The notes under the pieces are model-generated. The model saw only the letters and a program-made list of their open reading frames with translations. It searched no databases and was not told the DNA's origin. Of a DNA stretch of 42,859 bases, positions 1 through 8,257 are shown piece after piece (within the stretch, counting starts at the first letter, position 1; each line of letters begins with the position of its first letter). The DNA is from Candidatus Hodarchaeum mangrovi (GTDB lineage Archaea > Asgardarchaeota > Heimdallarchaeia > Hodarchaeales > Hodarchaeaceae), in assembly GCA_016839515.1 (NCBI GenBank), contig JAEOUE010000298.1, forward strand, positions 1 to 42,859, read 5' to 3'. The position numbers were made by a program, and so were the translations under genes.

Positions 1-159
1 ATTATTCTTCAAATTAAATTTTGTTCTATAATATGCACATTAAATGTATTATTAATAGATTAACTTTTTATTCCCCGAAAACAGAAAGTTATAATTGAAG
101 TACAAAAAACATACAAACAGGTGTAGAACTAAATCAAAAAGAAAAACTGGTTAACAACA

Positions 160-570
160 ATGGGAACGCCTTTCTGTGATTCTTGTGGTACTCTTCTATC
201 TCCTAAAAAAATAGAAGCAACAAAAGAAACAATTCTTTGGTGCTCAAAATGCCAAAAAGAGATGAAAGTAGAAAAATCAAATCTATTTACAGAACATTCT
301 CCCATTTCACATAAGCCACACGAGTTGACCCGAATACTTGAGAACGAACCTCCACCTATCCCTAAAATATTCACTCAGACGTATGTTCAAAGAAAGAAAA
401 AACGATGTAAACACCCCAACGCAGTTTTTCAAGGATTTTATCAATTCTCAAAAGGAGATGAAGCAAGTCGAAAATATTGGTATTGTCCAGATTGTGGACA
501 AGTTTTTCGGTTCTCTGGTAAAGTTGAAGTTAAATTAAATCGAAAAATTATTTCAGAAAAAGCAGATTGA
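160..570 (+). CDS. TFS/TFIIS-Rpb9-like zinc-ribbon protein (divergent transcript cleavage factor paralogue)
   Basis: The 136-residue protein has two zinc ribbons. The N-terminal one uses Cys6, Cys9, Cys28 and Cys31 and has the FCDSCGTLLSPKK start typical of archaeal TFS and Rpb9. The C-terminal one (residues 83-119) resembles the TFIIS ribbon: an Asp100-Glu101 pair sits in the hairpin position that reaches the RNA polymerase active site, followed by YCPDCG (Cys109, Cys112). Its first half-site is C83-K-H85 rather than CxxC. TFS is normally about 105-110 residues; here the linker between ribbons is longer and proline-rich. Known family role: TFS rescues backtracked polymerase by RNA cleavage, and some archaeal paralogues inhibit polymerase instead. 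Which applies here cannot be read from sequence. It is a single gene converging on kbl, and I see no clear ribosome binding site. Confidence 0.7.
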   Translation: MGTPFCDSCGTLLSPKKIEATKETILWCSKCQKEMKVEKSNLFTEHSPISHKPHELTRILENEPPPIPKIFTQTYVQRKKKRCKHPNAVFQGFYQFSKGDEASRKYWYCPDCGQVFRFSGKVEVKLNRKIISEKAD

Positions 571-667
571 CTTTTTGAATTATTTTTCTGCTATAAAATC
601 ATCATCCTTGTTATTTTTTTACTATACTATGAAAAAGTTCCATCCAGAGAAAACAAGAATGAGAGTT

Positions 668-1882
668 TTAAAAGACTTTTAACCTTTTCCCCAGCTCTTC
701 AAACGCCCTCAATCCAGTATCTAGTTGTTCTTTGGTTAATGCTGCATTTGCTTGTACTCTAATTCGATCTAATCCTGATGGTACCATAGGGAAAACAATT
801 GGAAGAGCAAATATTCCGTAATCCCTGTATAGTAAATCAGATGCCTCTTTTGCCTTTTTAGGATCACCAAATATTATGGGAATAATTGCTGTTGTTGATG
901 CAGCCGTAATTTCATGATTGTATCCCATATCAAGTATTCGACTTTTGAAATACTTGATATTTTCCCAGAGGCGTTTTACCAGATCAGGTTCTTCATATTC
1001 TATTATATCTAATGCTTTTATTGAAGCTGCAGCTGTTGCAGGAGGATGACTTGCAGACAACAGATAAGATCTGGTTTTATTTCGACACCAAGTAATCAAT
1101 TCTGTTGATCCAACAATTGAACCTCCCATCGTACCAAAAGCTTTAGAAAAAGTACCCATCTCAATGTGTACTTTCCCTTGCAAATTATAATGATCCACAA
1201 GTCCCTTACCAGAATAATTTCTACCTAAAACTCCATCACCATGTGCATCATCGACATAAATTATTACATTACTATACGGTTCACAGACTTTATAGATCTG
1301 ATCAAGAGGAGCATGATCTCCATCCATTGAAAAGACTCCGTCAGTAATAACAAGAATTCGACGAGGATTCTTCTTAGCTAGTTTTTTCATTTCATTTTCT
1401 AGTGAATTCATGTCACAATGTTTGTATACTGCTCGTTGGGCTTTTGTTATTCGTACTCCATCGATAATTGACCCATGGTTCAATTCCTCTGATAAAATCA
1501 CATCCTCAGTTGATGGTGCTAATTGTTGGATGACTCCTTGATTAGCAGTAAATCCAGCTGATGTAATAAAGGCGGCTTCTTGTTCCTTAAATTTAGCAAG
1601 ACGTTTTTCCCATTGTTCATGTAAATCCATGTTTCCAGCAATCGCACGAACCGAACCTGATCCAACACCATGAGTTTGAATAGCTTTAATAGCAGCTTCT
1701 TTCATTTTAGGATGGTTAGATAATCCTAGATAGTTATTGGAACATAACATAATTACTTCTTTCCCCTCTACTCTACAAACAGTATCACTGGGTCCTTCAA
1801 GGATACGATGTACCCATTCTCTTCCTGCTTTTCGGATCTCTTGCATTTCATCTTTTAAAAATTTCGTGGAATCATTTGCCAT
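668..1882 (-). CDS. kbl: Glycine C-acetyltransferase (2-amino-3-ketobutyrate CoA ligase)
   Basis: This is a fold-type I PLP enzyme of the alpha-oxoamine synthase family, 404 residues, the family's usual length. It cleaves 2-amino-3-ketobutyrate with CoA to glycine and acetyl-CoA (threonine degradation), or runs in reverse. Visible marks are the N-terminal CSNNYLGLS segment, the HGVGSGSVR loop, VDDAHGDG with the PLP-nitrogen aspartate, and GTFSKAFGTMGG with the Schiff-base Lys247. I chose the ATG at 1882 because GGTGAT, matching the 3' end of archaeal 16S rRNA, lies just upstream; an in-frame TTG at 1897 would lie inside or upstream of that site. The usual partner, threonine 3-dehydrogenase, is not in the window. 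A related activity such as serine palmitoyl- or aminolevulinate-type synthase is less likely from the motifs. Confidence 0.9.
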   Translation of the reverse strand: MANDSTKFLKDEMQEIRKAGREWVHRILEGPSDTVCRVEGKEVIMLCSNNYLGLSNHPKMKEAAIKAIQTHGVGSGSVRAIAGNMDLHEQWEKRLAKFKEQEAAFITSAGFTANQGVIQQLAPSTEDVILSEELNHGSIIDGVRITKAQRAVYKHCDMNSLENEMKKLAKKNPRRILVITDGVFSMDGDHAPLDQIYKVCEPYSNVIIYVDDAHGDGVLGRNYSGKGLVDHYNLQGKVHIEMGTFSKAFGTMGGSIVGSTELITWCRNKTRSYLLSASHPPATAAASIKALDIIEYEEPDLVKRLWENIKYFKSRILDMGYNHEITAASTTAIIPIIFGDPKKAKEASDLLYRDYGIFALPIVFPMVPSGLDRIRVQANAALTKEQLDTGLRAFEELGKRLKVF

Positions 1883-2092
1883 TAGAACATCACCCAAATA
1901 TCATGCAAAAAATAATTTCTCTGTTTTTTTATATTTTCTTGCTCTAAAATGAATTCTTACTCTCTCTTAAGCGAAGAGTGCCGCTAAATAGATGAAAATT
2001 TATACGTATTTTTTATGTTTTAATTTTCACAATGTAAAAAAAAAGAAAGTGGTTTTACTAAATGTCCAGAAATTAAAAAATAAGACTGTTTA

Positions 2093-3025
2093 CTAATCTA
2101 TTGATATTAATGAACCTAATCCCTCAATCAATAATTTGGTCATTATAAATGCTGTAATCTCTGAATGGTCATATAGAGGATTGTACTCAACAATATCCCA
2201 ACCAATAAGATGAGATCTTCCAAGTCCCTTGAACAATCCTTGAATCATCCAAAATAGTTGTCTTGATGAAATACCCCCAGCTACAGGATTTCCTACACCA
2301 GGAGCAACTCCAGGATCAAGTAAATCTAAATCTATCGATACATAAATATGTGGATATTTTGAAATTAATGCTTTAGCCTTTTGAAATCCAAAATTGTATA
2401 AATTTGGGACGTTCATTAAATTGTCTGTAGAAAAAATTTCTAATCCGACTTTTTTGGCATATTTAATTTGATCTAATGAAAAATCACGGTAACCTAAAAC
2501 TGTTGCTCCCTGAAACGTCGTTTTCTCTGTAATCCTACGTAAGGTACAAGCATGTGATTTGGGATTTTCCATTATATTGTCATATAAATCAAGATGAGCA
2601 TCTAGATATATTAGATAAAAAGAGTGAGAGTTTTCTTCCAATGCTTCAGCTACTCCAATAGAAGTACTATGATCCCCTCCAATTACTAAAAAGGGTAAAG
2701 ATAACTTTAAGAAATCTAAAATACCCTCAGAAATAAATTGAAGACTTTTAGAAAGATTATGAGGTATTATTCCTATATTTCCATAATCTTTGATCCGATA
2801 ATGTTTTTTAAGATCTACTCCTGATTCTGTTACACATTCAAAGTTATCAGAATATAAAATATTGCGAAAAGAATTTGGCCCCATTCTTGATCCTGACCTA
2901 TAGGTTGAAGTAATATCAAGTGGTGTTCCAATCAAGTTAAAATTTGCTTCTTCTTCTGAGAAATCTTTGCTTATTATTCCACAGAGCATTTCAGAATCGT
3001 GAATTACAAAATCTAAGCTTTTCAC
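2093..3025 (-). CDS. speB: Agmatinase-type ureohydrolase
   Basis: The 310-residue protein belongs to the arginase/agmatinase family of binuclear manganese enzymes. The metal motifs are intact: GGDHS with His119, DAHLD with Asp142, His144 and Asp146, and SIDLDLLDPG with Asp232 and Asp234. The segments SHACTLRR and APGVGNPVAGG are closer to agmatinase than to arginase. Agmatinase turns agmatine into putrescine and urea; in some archaea the same family acts on N1-aminopropylagmatine to give spermidine, and sequence alone does not choose between them. The start is GTG, preceded by AGGGAT. It is divergent from a PLP decarboxylase across about 110 bp, and a deoxyhypusine synthase follows that gene, so this looks like a spermidine-supply locus for hypusine formation. 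Confidence 0.85.
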   Translation of the reverse strand: MKSLDFVIHDSEMLCGIISKDFSEEEANFNLIGTPLDITSTYRSGSRMGPNSFRNILYSDNFECVTESGVDLKKHYRIKDYGNIGIIPHNLSKSLQFISEGILDFLKLSLPFLVIGGDHSTSIGVAEALEENSHSFYLIYLDAHLDLYDNIMENPKSHACTLRRITEKTTFQGATVLGYRDFSLDQIKYAKKVGLEIFSTDNLMNVPNLYNFGFQKAKALISKYPHIYVSIDLDLLDPGVAPGVGNPVAGGISSRQLFWMIQGLFKGLGRSHLIGWDIVEYNPLYDHSEITAFIMTKLLIEGLGSLISID

Positions 3026-3136
3026 ATTTATCCCTGCTTAATTCTTTTAGAATTAGGAGAATTATTACAAATAAAGATAGATTAATAGATTATGTAAAAA
3101 TTCTTCTGTAAATAAATAAAAAAAGTTAGGTGAATT

Positions 3137-4399
3137 ATGTCAACTGCTCTATTAAATCCACAAGATTATTCAGATTCTTTAAAAAGGAAAAATGGTCGTT
3201 TATACCTGAATGAAGTTGATTTAGATCAATTTCTTGAAAAAAAAGAGACTCCTATTTTCCTATTTTCAAAAAAACAGCTTAATGTTCAATATCAGAAAAT
3301 ACTCAAACCTTTTTTAAAAATTGGAGCTAATTCGATAAATATCGCTTTTTCTGTGAAGTCTAATCCTGAAGTTCAAATAATTAGACAATTTCTAGCCAAT
3401 GGAAGTTTTTTTGAAGTTACCTCATTAGGTGAGATGAATCGTGTTTTAGAGACTGGTGGAGATCCAAAGAAAATTATTTATACAAACATTGTAAAGTTAG
3501 ATCTCACAATAGAACAAGCTATTCGATCAAATATCGGATATTATGCTATTGATTCCTATCACGACATGCAAAGACTTGAAAAAATAGCTAAAAAAGTAGA
3601 TAGAAAAATAAAAGTTCTAATAAGAGTAAATCCATTAGTTGAATTAAATAGTACTTTATTTAGTTGCACAGGTTCACGGAGTAAGATTGGGATTCCAATT
3701 GATCTTAATGAACAGTCTAAATTCTTAGAAATCATTAATTATTGCAAAAACTCTTCTTTCTTCAGTTTAGTTGGAATACACGTTCACCTAGGAAGCCAGA
3801 TTATAAACATTGAATCATATCGAAGAGCTATGAAAGTGATTTCAGAATTATTAATTTTTCTTCAAAAGAGGGATATAAAACTCTCTATTCTAGATATTGG
3901 AGGGGGTATTCCAGTTAATTATGGAAACCCTACCCCAGGACCAGAATTATTTGCTTTAATAATAAAAGAAGAATTTAATACTATTTTAAACCAATTAAAT
4001 ATTATAATTGAATCAGGAAGGTTTCTCACAGCTTCTGCTGGGATTTTAATATTTTCCATAGGTAATATTAAACAAGATTCTATTGGAAACGAGATTATAT
4101 GCCTTGATGGGAGCTTTTTTAATACTATCCCCGACGTTATCGTTGCAAATTGGTCTTTTCCGATTATTAATCTCATAACTGGAGATAATGTTCCTTTAAT
4201 AAAATATCGTCTAGTAGGGGCAACGAATGACACTTTAGATTCCTATCAAGATAGAAAAACATTAGATTTAACATTTGTTACTCTTCAAAAGTTATCAATA
4301 AATGATAAAATTGTATTCCTGCAAGCAGGAGCATATTCTTTGTCTTTTAATTCTTCCTATTGCCTTGAAAAAAGACCAAAAGTTTATTTTCTAGAGTGA
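3137..4399 (+). CDS. Fold-type III PLP-dependent decarboxylase (ornithine/diaminopimelate decarboxylase family), Cys-to-Asn at the catalytic motif
   Basis: This 420-residue protein has the alanine-racemase-type barrel followed by the C-terminal beta domain. Visible motifs are FSVKSNP with the PLP lysine Lys74, GIHVHLGSQI, LDIGGGIP, ESGRFLTASAG (the phosphate-binding EPGR motif) and a C-terminal GAYSLSFNSSY. Diaminopimelate and ornithine decarboxylases have a catalytic Cys in a motif like GPxCDxLD or GPxCESGD; here the matching segment is GATNDTLD, with Asn364 in its place. The specific substrate is therefore uncertain. Context (divergent agmatinase, downstream deoxyhypusine synthase) suggests a basic amino acid in polyamine synthesis, but a lysine-pathway role is possible. 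The SD AGGTGA lies just upstream of the ATG. Confidence 0.75.
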   Translation: MSTALLNPQDYSDSLKRKNGRLYLNEVDLDQFLEKKETPIFLFSKKQLNVQYQKILKPFLKIGANSINIAFSVKSNPEVQIIRQFLANGSFFEVTSLGEMNRVLETGGDPKKIIYTNIVKLDLTIEQAIRSNIGYYAIDSYHDMQRLEKIAKKVDRKIKVLIRVNPLVELNSTLFSCTGSRSKIGIPIDLNEQSKFLEIINYCKNSSFFSLVGIHVHLGSQIINIESYRRAMKVISELLIFLQKRDIKLSILDIGGGIPVNYGNPTPGPELFALIIKEEFNTILNQLNIIIESGRFLTASAGILIFSIGNIKQDSIGNEIICLDGSFFNTIPDVIVANWSFPIINLITGDNVPLIKYRLVGATNDTLDSYQDRKTLDLTFVTLQKLSINDKIVFLQAGAYSLSFNSSYCLEKRPKVYFLE

Positions 4400-4531
4400 G
4401 AGTCCTTTAAGAAGCAAATGTATCTTTTTCAATATTAATAACGAATTATTTTTATTTAGGATTAAAAGAAAAATTTACGATCTTACTTTAAATGGGGATA
4501 ATTTAGAATAATTAGGGAGATTCTGTAATAA

Positions 4532-5449
4532 ATGAAATTAAAAAAAATGAAACAGGTTACTCTTAAGCCACATATGACAGTTAATGAGTTGTTAGAATCA
4601 ATGAAAGAGGGAGGATTTAATTGCCATAGAGTGGCAAAAGCTACTGATCTATTCACACTTATGATAAAAGAAAGTGAAACTACTACATTTTTAGGTCTTG
4701 CAGGAGCGTTAATTCCTGGAGGAATGAGAAATATTATTCGTATGATGATTGAAAAGCATTTTGTTGATTGTGTAATTACCACAGGAGCCAATTTAAGTCA
4801 TGATATTTTGGAAACATTGGGACCATCACATTATCACGGAATGGAGAATATAAATGATGAGGAATTAAAGAAAATGGAAATAAGCAGGATTTTTAGTACT
4901 TTAATTCCACAGAAAGCATTTATTAAATTTGAAGATATGATTCAGAAAATTCTTGATTTTATCCCAAATGAAAAATTGAGTAGTAGACAGTTTATTTATG
5001 AATTGGGACGACAGATTAAAGATCCTAATTCGTTTATTAGGGCAGCTTTTAAGGAACAAATACCTATTTTTTCCCCTTCATTTGCAGATAGTATATTAGG
5101 AGTTCAAGCGTGGCTTTTCGCACAAAATCACCCTCTTCAGATTGATGTTTTAAAGGATCATTCAGAATTTTCTCAAATTGTATATGAATCAAAAAAAATG
5201 GGTGCAATCTTCCTTGGGGGTGGAGTACCAAAGCACTTCATAATGAATGGTTCACAACTGAATAATGGTTTGAGTTATGCAATACAAATTACTATGGATC
5301 GCCCTGAACATGGAGGGGTAAGTGGAGCGAGTGTAAAAGAAGCTATTTCGTGGGGAAAAGTAGCTCCAGACGCTCAGTGGATTGATATCTTAGGTGATGT
5401 CACCCTTGTCTTACCTTTAATAATAGCAGGAGTTATTTCACGAACATGA
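4532..5449 (+). CDS. dhs: Deoxyhypusine synthase
   Basis: The 305-residue enzyme transfers the aminobutyl group of spermidine, using NAD, to a lysine of translation factor aIF5A, the first step of hypusine formation. The Rossmann-like core shows GLAGALIPGGMR and VITTGANLSHD near the N-terminus. The C-terminal active site keeps SGAS followed by EAISWGKVAPDA, with Lys276 at the place of the lysine that forms the covalent intermediate. The end (DVTLVLPLIIAGV) matches the family, and the length is normal for archaea. The SD AGGGAG lies about 16 nt before the ATG. It lies 130 bp downstream of the decarboxylase and one base before a TPR-like gene, with which it is probably co-transcribed. Confidence 0.9.
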   Translation: MKLKKMKQVTLKPHMTVNELLESMKEGGFNCHRVAKATDLFTLMIKESETTTFLGLAGALIPGGMRNIIRMMIEKHFVDCVITTGANLSHDILETLGPSHYHGMENINDEELKKMEISRIFSTLIPQKAFIKFEDMIQKILDFIPNEKLSSRQFIYELGRQIKDPNSFIRAAFKEQIPIFSPSFADSILGVQAWLFAQNHPLQIDVLKDHSEFSQIVYESKKMGAIFLGGGVPKHFIMNGSQLNNGLSYAIQITMDRPEHGGVSGASVKEAISWGKVAPDAQWIDILGDVTLVLPLIIAGVISRT

Positions 5450-5450
5450 A

Positions 5451-6860
5451 GTGAAAAGTTTGAGTCATACACAGTTTGAGGATCTATTTCAAAAAGCATG
5501 GGAAAATTGGATTCATGGGTATGAAAAAGAAGCTGCAGAAATTTGGAAGCAAATCTTAAAGTCAGCCATCAATGAAAATGATAGATTAGTGGAAATAGAT
5601 GCAATAAATTACCTTGCAATGTATCAAAGAGTTTGGGAAGAAAAAATTGAACAAGTGATAGACTTAGAAAAGTATTTAAATATTGCTAATGATCTTAAAT
5701 ATACTAAAGGGATTGCAAATATAAAAATTGAACTCGCACTTCGTTCCAAGATATTTGAAAGAACTCAAGGACTTTTCATAGAAGCTAGAAGACTTTATGA
5801 ATCCATAGAAGATAAAAATGGTATAATGAGAGCTTTATTTTTATATAGTACTTATTTAATCGAACGAGGAGTGGAAAAGTTTGGTTTTATCTTCAAGCAA
5901 CTTCAAACAGCTCTTGAACTTGCCATTAGTGAGAATAATAAATATTTCATTGCTCAAATTCAATCTGCAATAGGGGAAGCATTTCTTCGTCTGGGTAATC
6001 TAAATGAAGCGCGGCATCACTTTGAGATTTCTTTACAGAATTTTTCTCATCTAGGTCATGAGAGAAGATCAATTAGTTTATTAGTATCAATTGCAGATGT
6101 TGAGATTCAATCAAATTTAGAAAATGCATTAGATGAACTAAAAAATAGCTATACCACATTTACTAAAAAACTAGAAAACATTCAGGATAAAATCCCCGTT
6201 TTTGACCTTTTCTACCATCTTTCAAGATTTTCTGACCTTTTTCTAGAATTAGAGGATTTTAAACAGGTTCAAAATCTAATTAATAATTTAGAAAAAATTC
6301 TTCGGCAAATAAACATCGAATCAAGTCTTTATTTTCAGGGTAAAATGGCGTTAGCACATATAAAAGGAAATCTAGAACTTGCTAAATTAAATTTATCAAA
6401 CGCTTCAGAAATGTATAACTATATTCTTAGACGTCGTGATCATGCAAGAATATCGGATCTGTATGGGGCTTTAATAAGTTTAGCGGTGATATCTCTGTAT
6501 AAATATCGTATAATATTTGATGGAACCTACATTAAAAAAGCTCAAGATTTAGTTCAAGAAGCAATTAAGATATCAGAAGCAACAGATCATATTAAAGGCT
6601 ATGTTCGTGCTCACATGGTTTTTTCTTTATTAAAATTATCAATTGCAGGAGTAAATGCGGATTTATCTGAAATGGAAGATGTTATCACCCTAGCTCAGGA
6701 GAAGGGATTACACTCAGAAGCCAAAAAAGCGTATCAAGAACTTTCTCGTTTTAAAGGAATTTACCAGAACCAAAATCCAGTTTTTCCAGAGGCCGTTTCT
6801 GTTGCAGAAGTTTTACAATATGCATTGGAAGCAAAAAAATCAGTGAAAAAGATAAACTAA
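5451..6860 (+). CDS. TPR-like helical repeat protein
   Basis: The 469-residue protein is almost entirely predicted alpha-helical and consists of repeated 34-40-residue helical pairs. The clearest tetratricopeptide-like unit is near residues 165-205 (LRLGNLNEARHHFEISLQNF). It has no signal peptide or membrane segment, so it is probably a cytosolic scaffold. I do not recognise a specific family. The start is GTG, one base after the deoxyhypusine synthase stop, so the two are very likely translationally coupled. That coupling is the only hint of function, and a role in hypusine modification is speculative. Confidence 0.7.
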   Translation: MKSLSHTQFEDLFQKAWENWIHGYEKEAAEIWKQILKSAINENDRLVEIDAINYLAMYQRVWEEKIEQVIDLEKYLNIANDLKYTKGIANIKIELALRSKIFERTQGLFIEARRLYESIEDKNGIMRALFLYSTYLIERGVEKFGFIFKQLQTALELAISENNKYFIAQIQSAIGEAFLRLGNLNEARHHFEISLQNFSHLGHERRSISLLVSIADVEIQSNLENALDELKNSYTTFTKKLENIQDKIPVFDLFYHLSRFSDLFLELEDFKQVQNLINNLEKILRQINIESSLYFQGKMALAHIKGNLELAKLNLSNASEMYNYILRRRDHARISDLYGALISLAVISLYKYRIIFDGTYIKKAQDLVQEAIKISEATDHIKGYVRAHMVFSLLKLSIAGVNADLSEMEDVITLAQEKGLHSEAKKAYQELSRFKGIYQNQNPVFPEAVSVAEVLQYALEAKKSVKKIN

Positions 6861-6973
6861 AGATAATTGATCTTTCTGAAAAATTATATAATAAAATAGT
6901 TCTCGTTAGATTGATGATTTTTTGGGCTATTTGATTGAAAAATTAGTTCAATACTAATAAAAAGGTTAAAATA

Positions 6974-7582
6974 ATGTTCATAATTCAAGATATAGAATTT
7001 CTATTATTCAATTTAATAACACAGGGAAATGATTTGCTTCAATCTTTAATTCCTACTACTCCACCATTCTCATCCATTTTTATTCTAATAATTTCTTTCT
7101 TTGTTTCATTGTTCTCAACAGGAATATCAAAACTAATGATAGACACTGAAAAATTAACCAGATTGACACGAGAAAGCAAAAAATACAATAAAATGCGAAT
7201 GCAGATGCTAAAGACTACTGATACAAAATTAAAATTGAAATATGAACGAAGTGCTGATAGAATGAAAAAGGTTCAGTCTGAGCTATCCACCATGCGTCTT
7301 AAACCTTTAATGATTACCTTTATTCCCCTAATGATATTTTTCTTTGTTTTTTCTAGCTTTTTCCAGTGGGGTATAGATCCAACAACAGATATAATAACTG
7401 GAAACATCCCTGCCATAATACCTTTCCCGTTACCTGAAAATATTCTTTTTGCTATTGGAAAAAATGGGATTGTTGAGGGTTGGGGTAATGTATTTGTTCC
7501 ACAATATATATGGTGGTATTTTGGTGGATCGATTACTTTTGGTTCAATTTTGCAAAAATTAGCTGGATTACAACCAGATTAA
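6974..7582 (+). CDS. EMC3/TMCO1-type Oxa1-superfamily membrane protein (DUF106)
   Basis: This 202-residue membrane protein has the DUF106 layout: a first transmembrane segment around residues 31-52, a long charged cytosolic coiled coil (about 56-108, rich in Lys, Arg and Met), then transmembrane segments at about 109-132 and 173-195. Known family role: archaeal DUF106 proteins are relatives of EMC3, TMCO1, Get1 and YidC that help insert membrane proteins. The position just before eL34 is the usual archaeal one, although the cytidylate kinase often found in this neighbourhood is absent here. The 24-bp gap to eL34 suggests one transcript. Confidence 0.88.
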   Translation: MFIIQDIEFLLFNLITQGNDLLQSLIPTTPPFSSIFILIISFFVSLFSTGISKLMIDTEKLTRLTRESKKYNKMRMQMLKTTDTKLKLKYERSADRMKKVQSELSTMRLKPLMITFIPLMIFFFVFSSFFQWGIDPTTDIITGNIPAIIPFPLPENILFAIGKNGIVEGWGNVFVPQYIWWYFGGSITFGSILQKLAGLQPD

Positions 7583-7605
7583 ATTCTTAAATAGGTGAAA
7601 AAAAA

Positions 7606-7836
7606 ATGACTAAAGGTATTAGAAAGAAAAAAAATCCAAAGGGATACATAACAGAGTTTAAACTCAAAAAAAGGGCAAAAATTAAATCCTGTCAATTATG
7701 TGGTTCCCAAATACGTAAATTTCATAAAAAGGTGTCAAAAAGTCAAAAAATTCCCGCAAGACCATACGGAGGAGAAATTTGCCACGCTTGCCTTAAATCA
7801 TCAATTCAATTGAGAATATTTGAGAATTATAGCTAG
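7606..7836 (+). CDS. rpl34e: Ribosomal protein eL34
   Basis: This 76-residue basic protein of the large subunit has a four-cysteine zinc site (Cys29, Cys32, Cys59, Cys62). The segment KVSKSQKIPARPYGGEICHAC matches the diagnostic eL34 region (SKTKK..RAYGG.MC..C). An SD-like AGGTGA lies 9 nt upstream of the ATG. It lies between the DUF106 insertase and a zinc-ribbon/wHTH protein, all on one strand with short gaps. The length is typical of archaeal eL34, which is shorter than the eukaryotic protein. Confidence 0.88.
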   Translation: MTKGIRKKKNPKGYITEFKLKKRAKIKSCQLCGSQIRKFHKKVSKSQKIPARPYGGEICHACLKSSIQLRIFENYS

Positions 7837-7849
7837 AAGGATGATGCCT

Positions 7850-8257
7850 ATGAGTCCAGCACGAAAAACAAAGAAGCAAATATCCTGTAAAAAATGTGGT
7901 TGCATAATAAATCCAATTCAACATCCACCTGACAAAACTTGGCAATTAATAAGCCCCATGCCTGATAAAGAAGGAAGGGTTACATTAACAATTATGGGAG
8001 CATTTCGTTGCCCAGAATGCGGTGCTTCAGTCCGAACTGCGATGAAAAAGATACGTGGAGACGAAATCGGATCTGGACAATCAAAAAAGGAGATGTTAAT
8101 CCAAGCTGTAAGCTTAATCAAGGAACCAACCAATATAGAAAATATCGAGATCGAAGGAATTTCCACAGCTTCAGTAGAGAAAGCAATAGGACTATTGATC
8201 GAACAAGGGCAACTTAAGGGGAAAATTCAAAATGCAAAATATTATCCTGGAACCTAA
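7850..8257 (+). CDS. Zinc-ribbon plus winged-helix protein, conserved archaeal type
   Basis: The protein of about 135 residues starts with a basic tail and a zinc ribbon (Cys13, Cys16, Cys54, Cys57) that encloses a KTWQLISPMPD...GRVTLTIMG beta segment found in a conserved but uncharacterised archaeal family. Residues from about 78 form a winged-helix-like domain. ATG codons at 7841, 7844 and 7850 are all in frame; GAAGG at 7836-7840 best fits 7850. The gene follows eL34 closely and overlaps the end of truD on the other strand by four bases. A nucleic-acid-binding role is likely; the target is unknown. Confidence 0.7.
   Translation: MSPARKTKKQISCKKCGCIINPIQHPPDKTWQLISPMPDKEGRVTLTIMGAFRCPECGASVRTAMKKIRGDEIGSGQSKKEMLIQAVSLIKEPTNIENIEIEGISTASVEKAIGLLIEQGQLKGKIQNAKYYPGT

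Noticed and set aside
129..374. Minus-strand frame of 81 codons opposite the TFS-like gene
   Set aside because: The plus-strand frame has two zinc ribbons; the minus frame has no recognisable motif and is its shadow.
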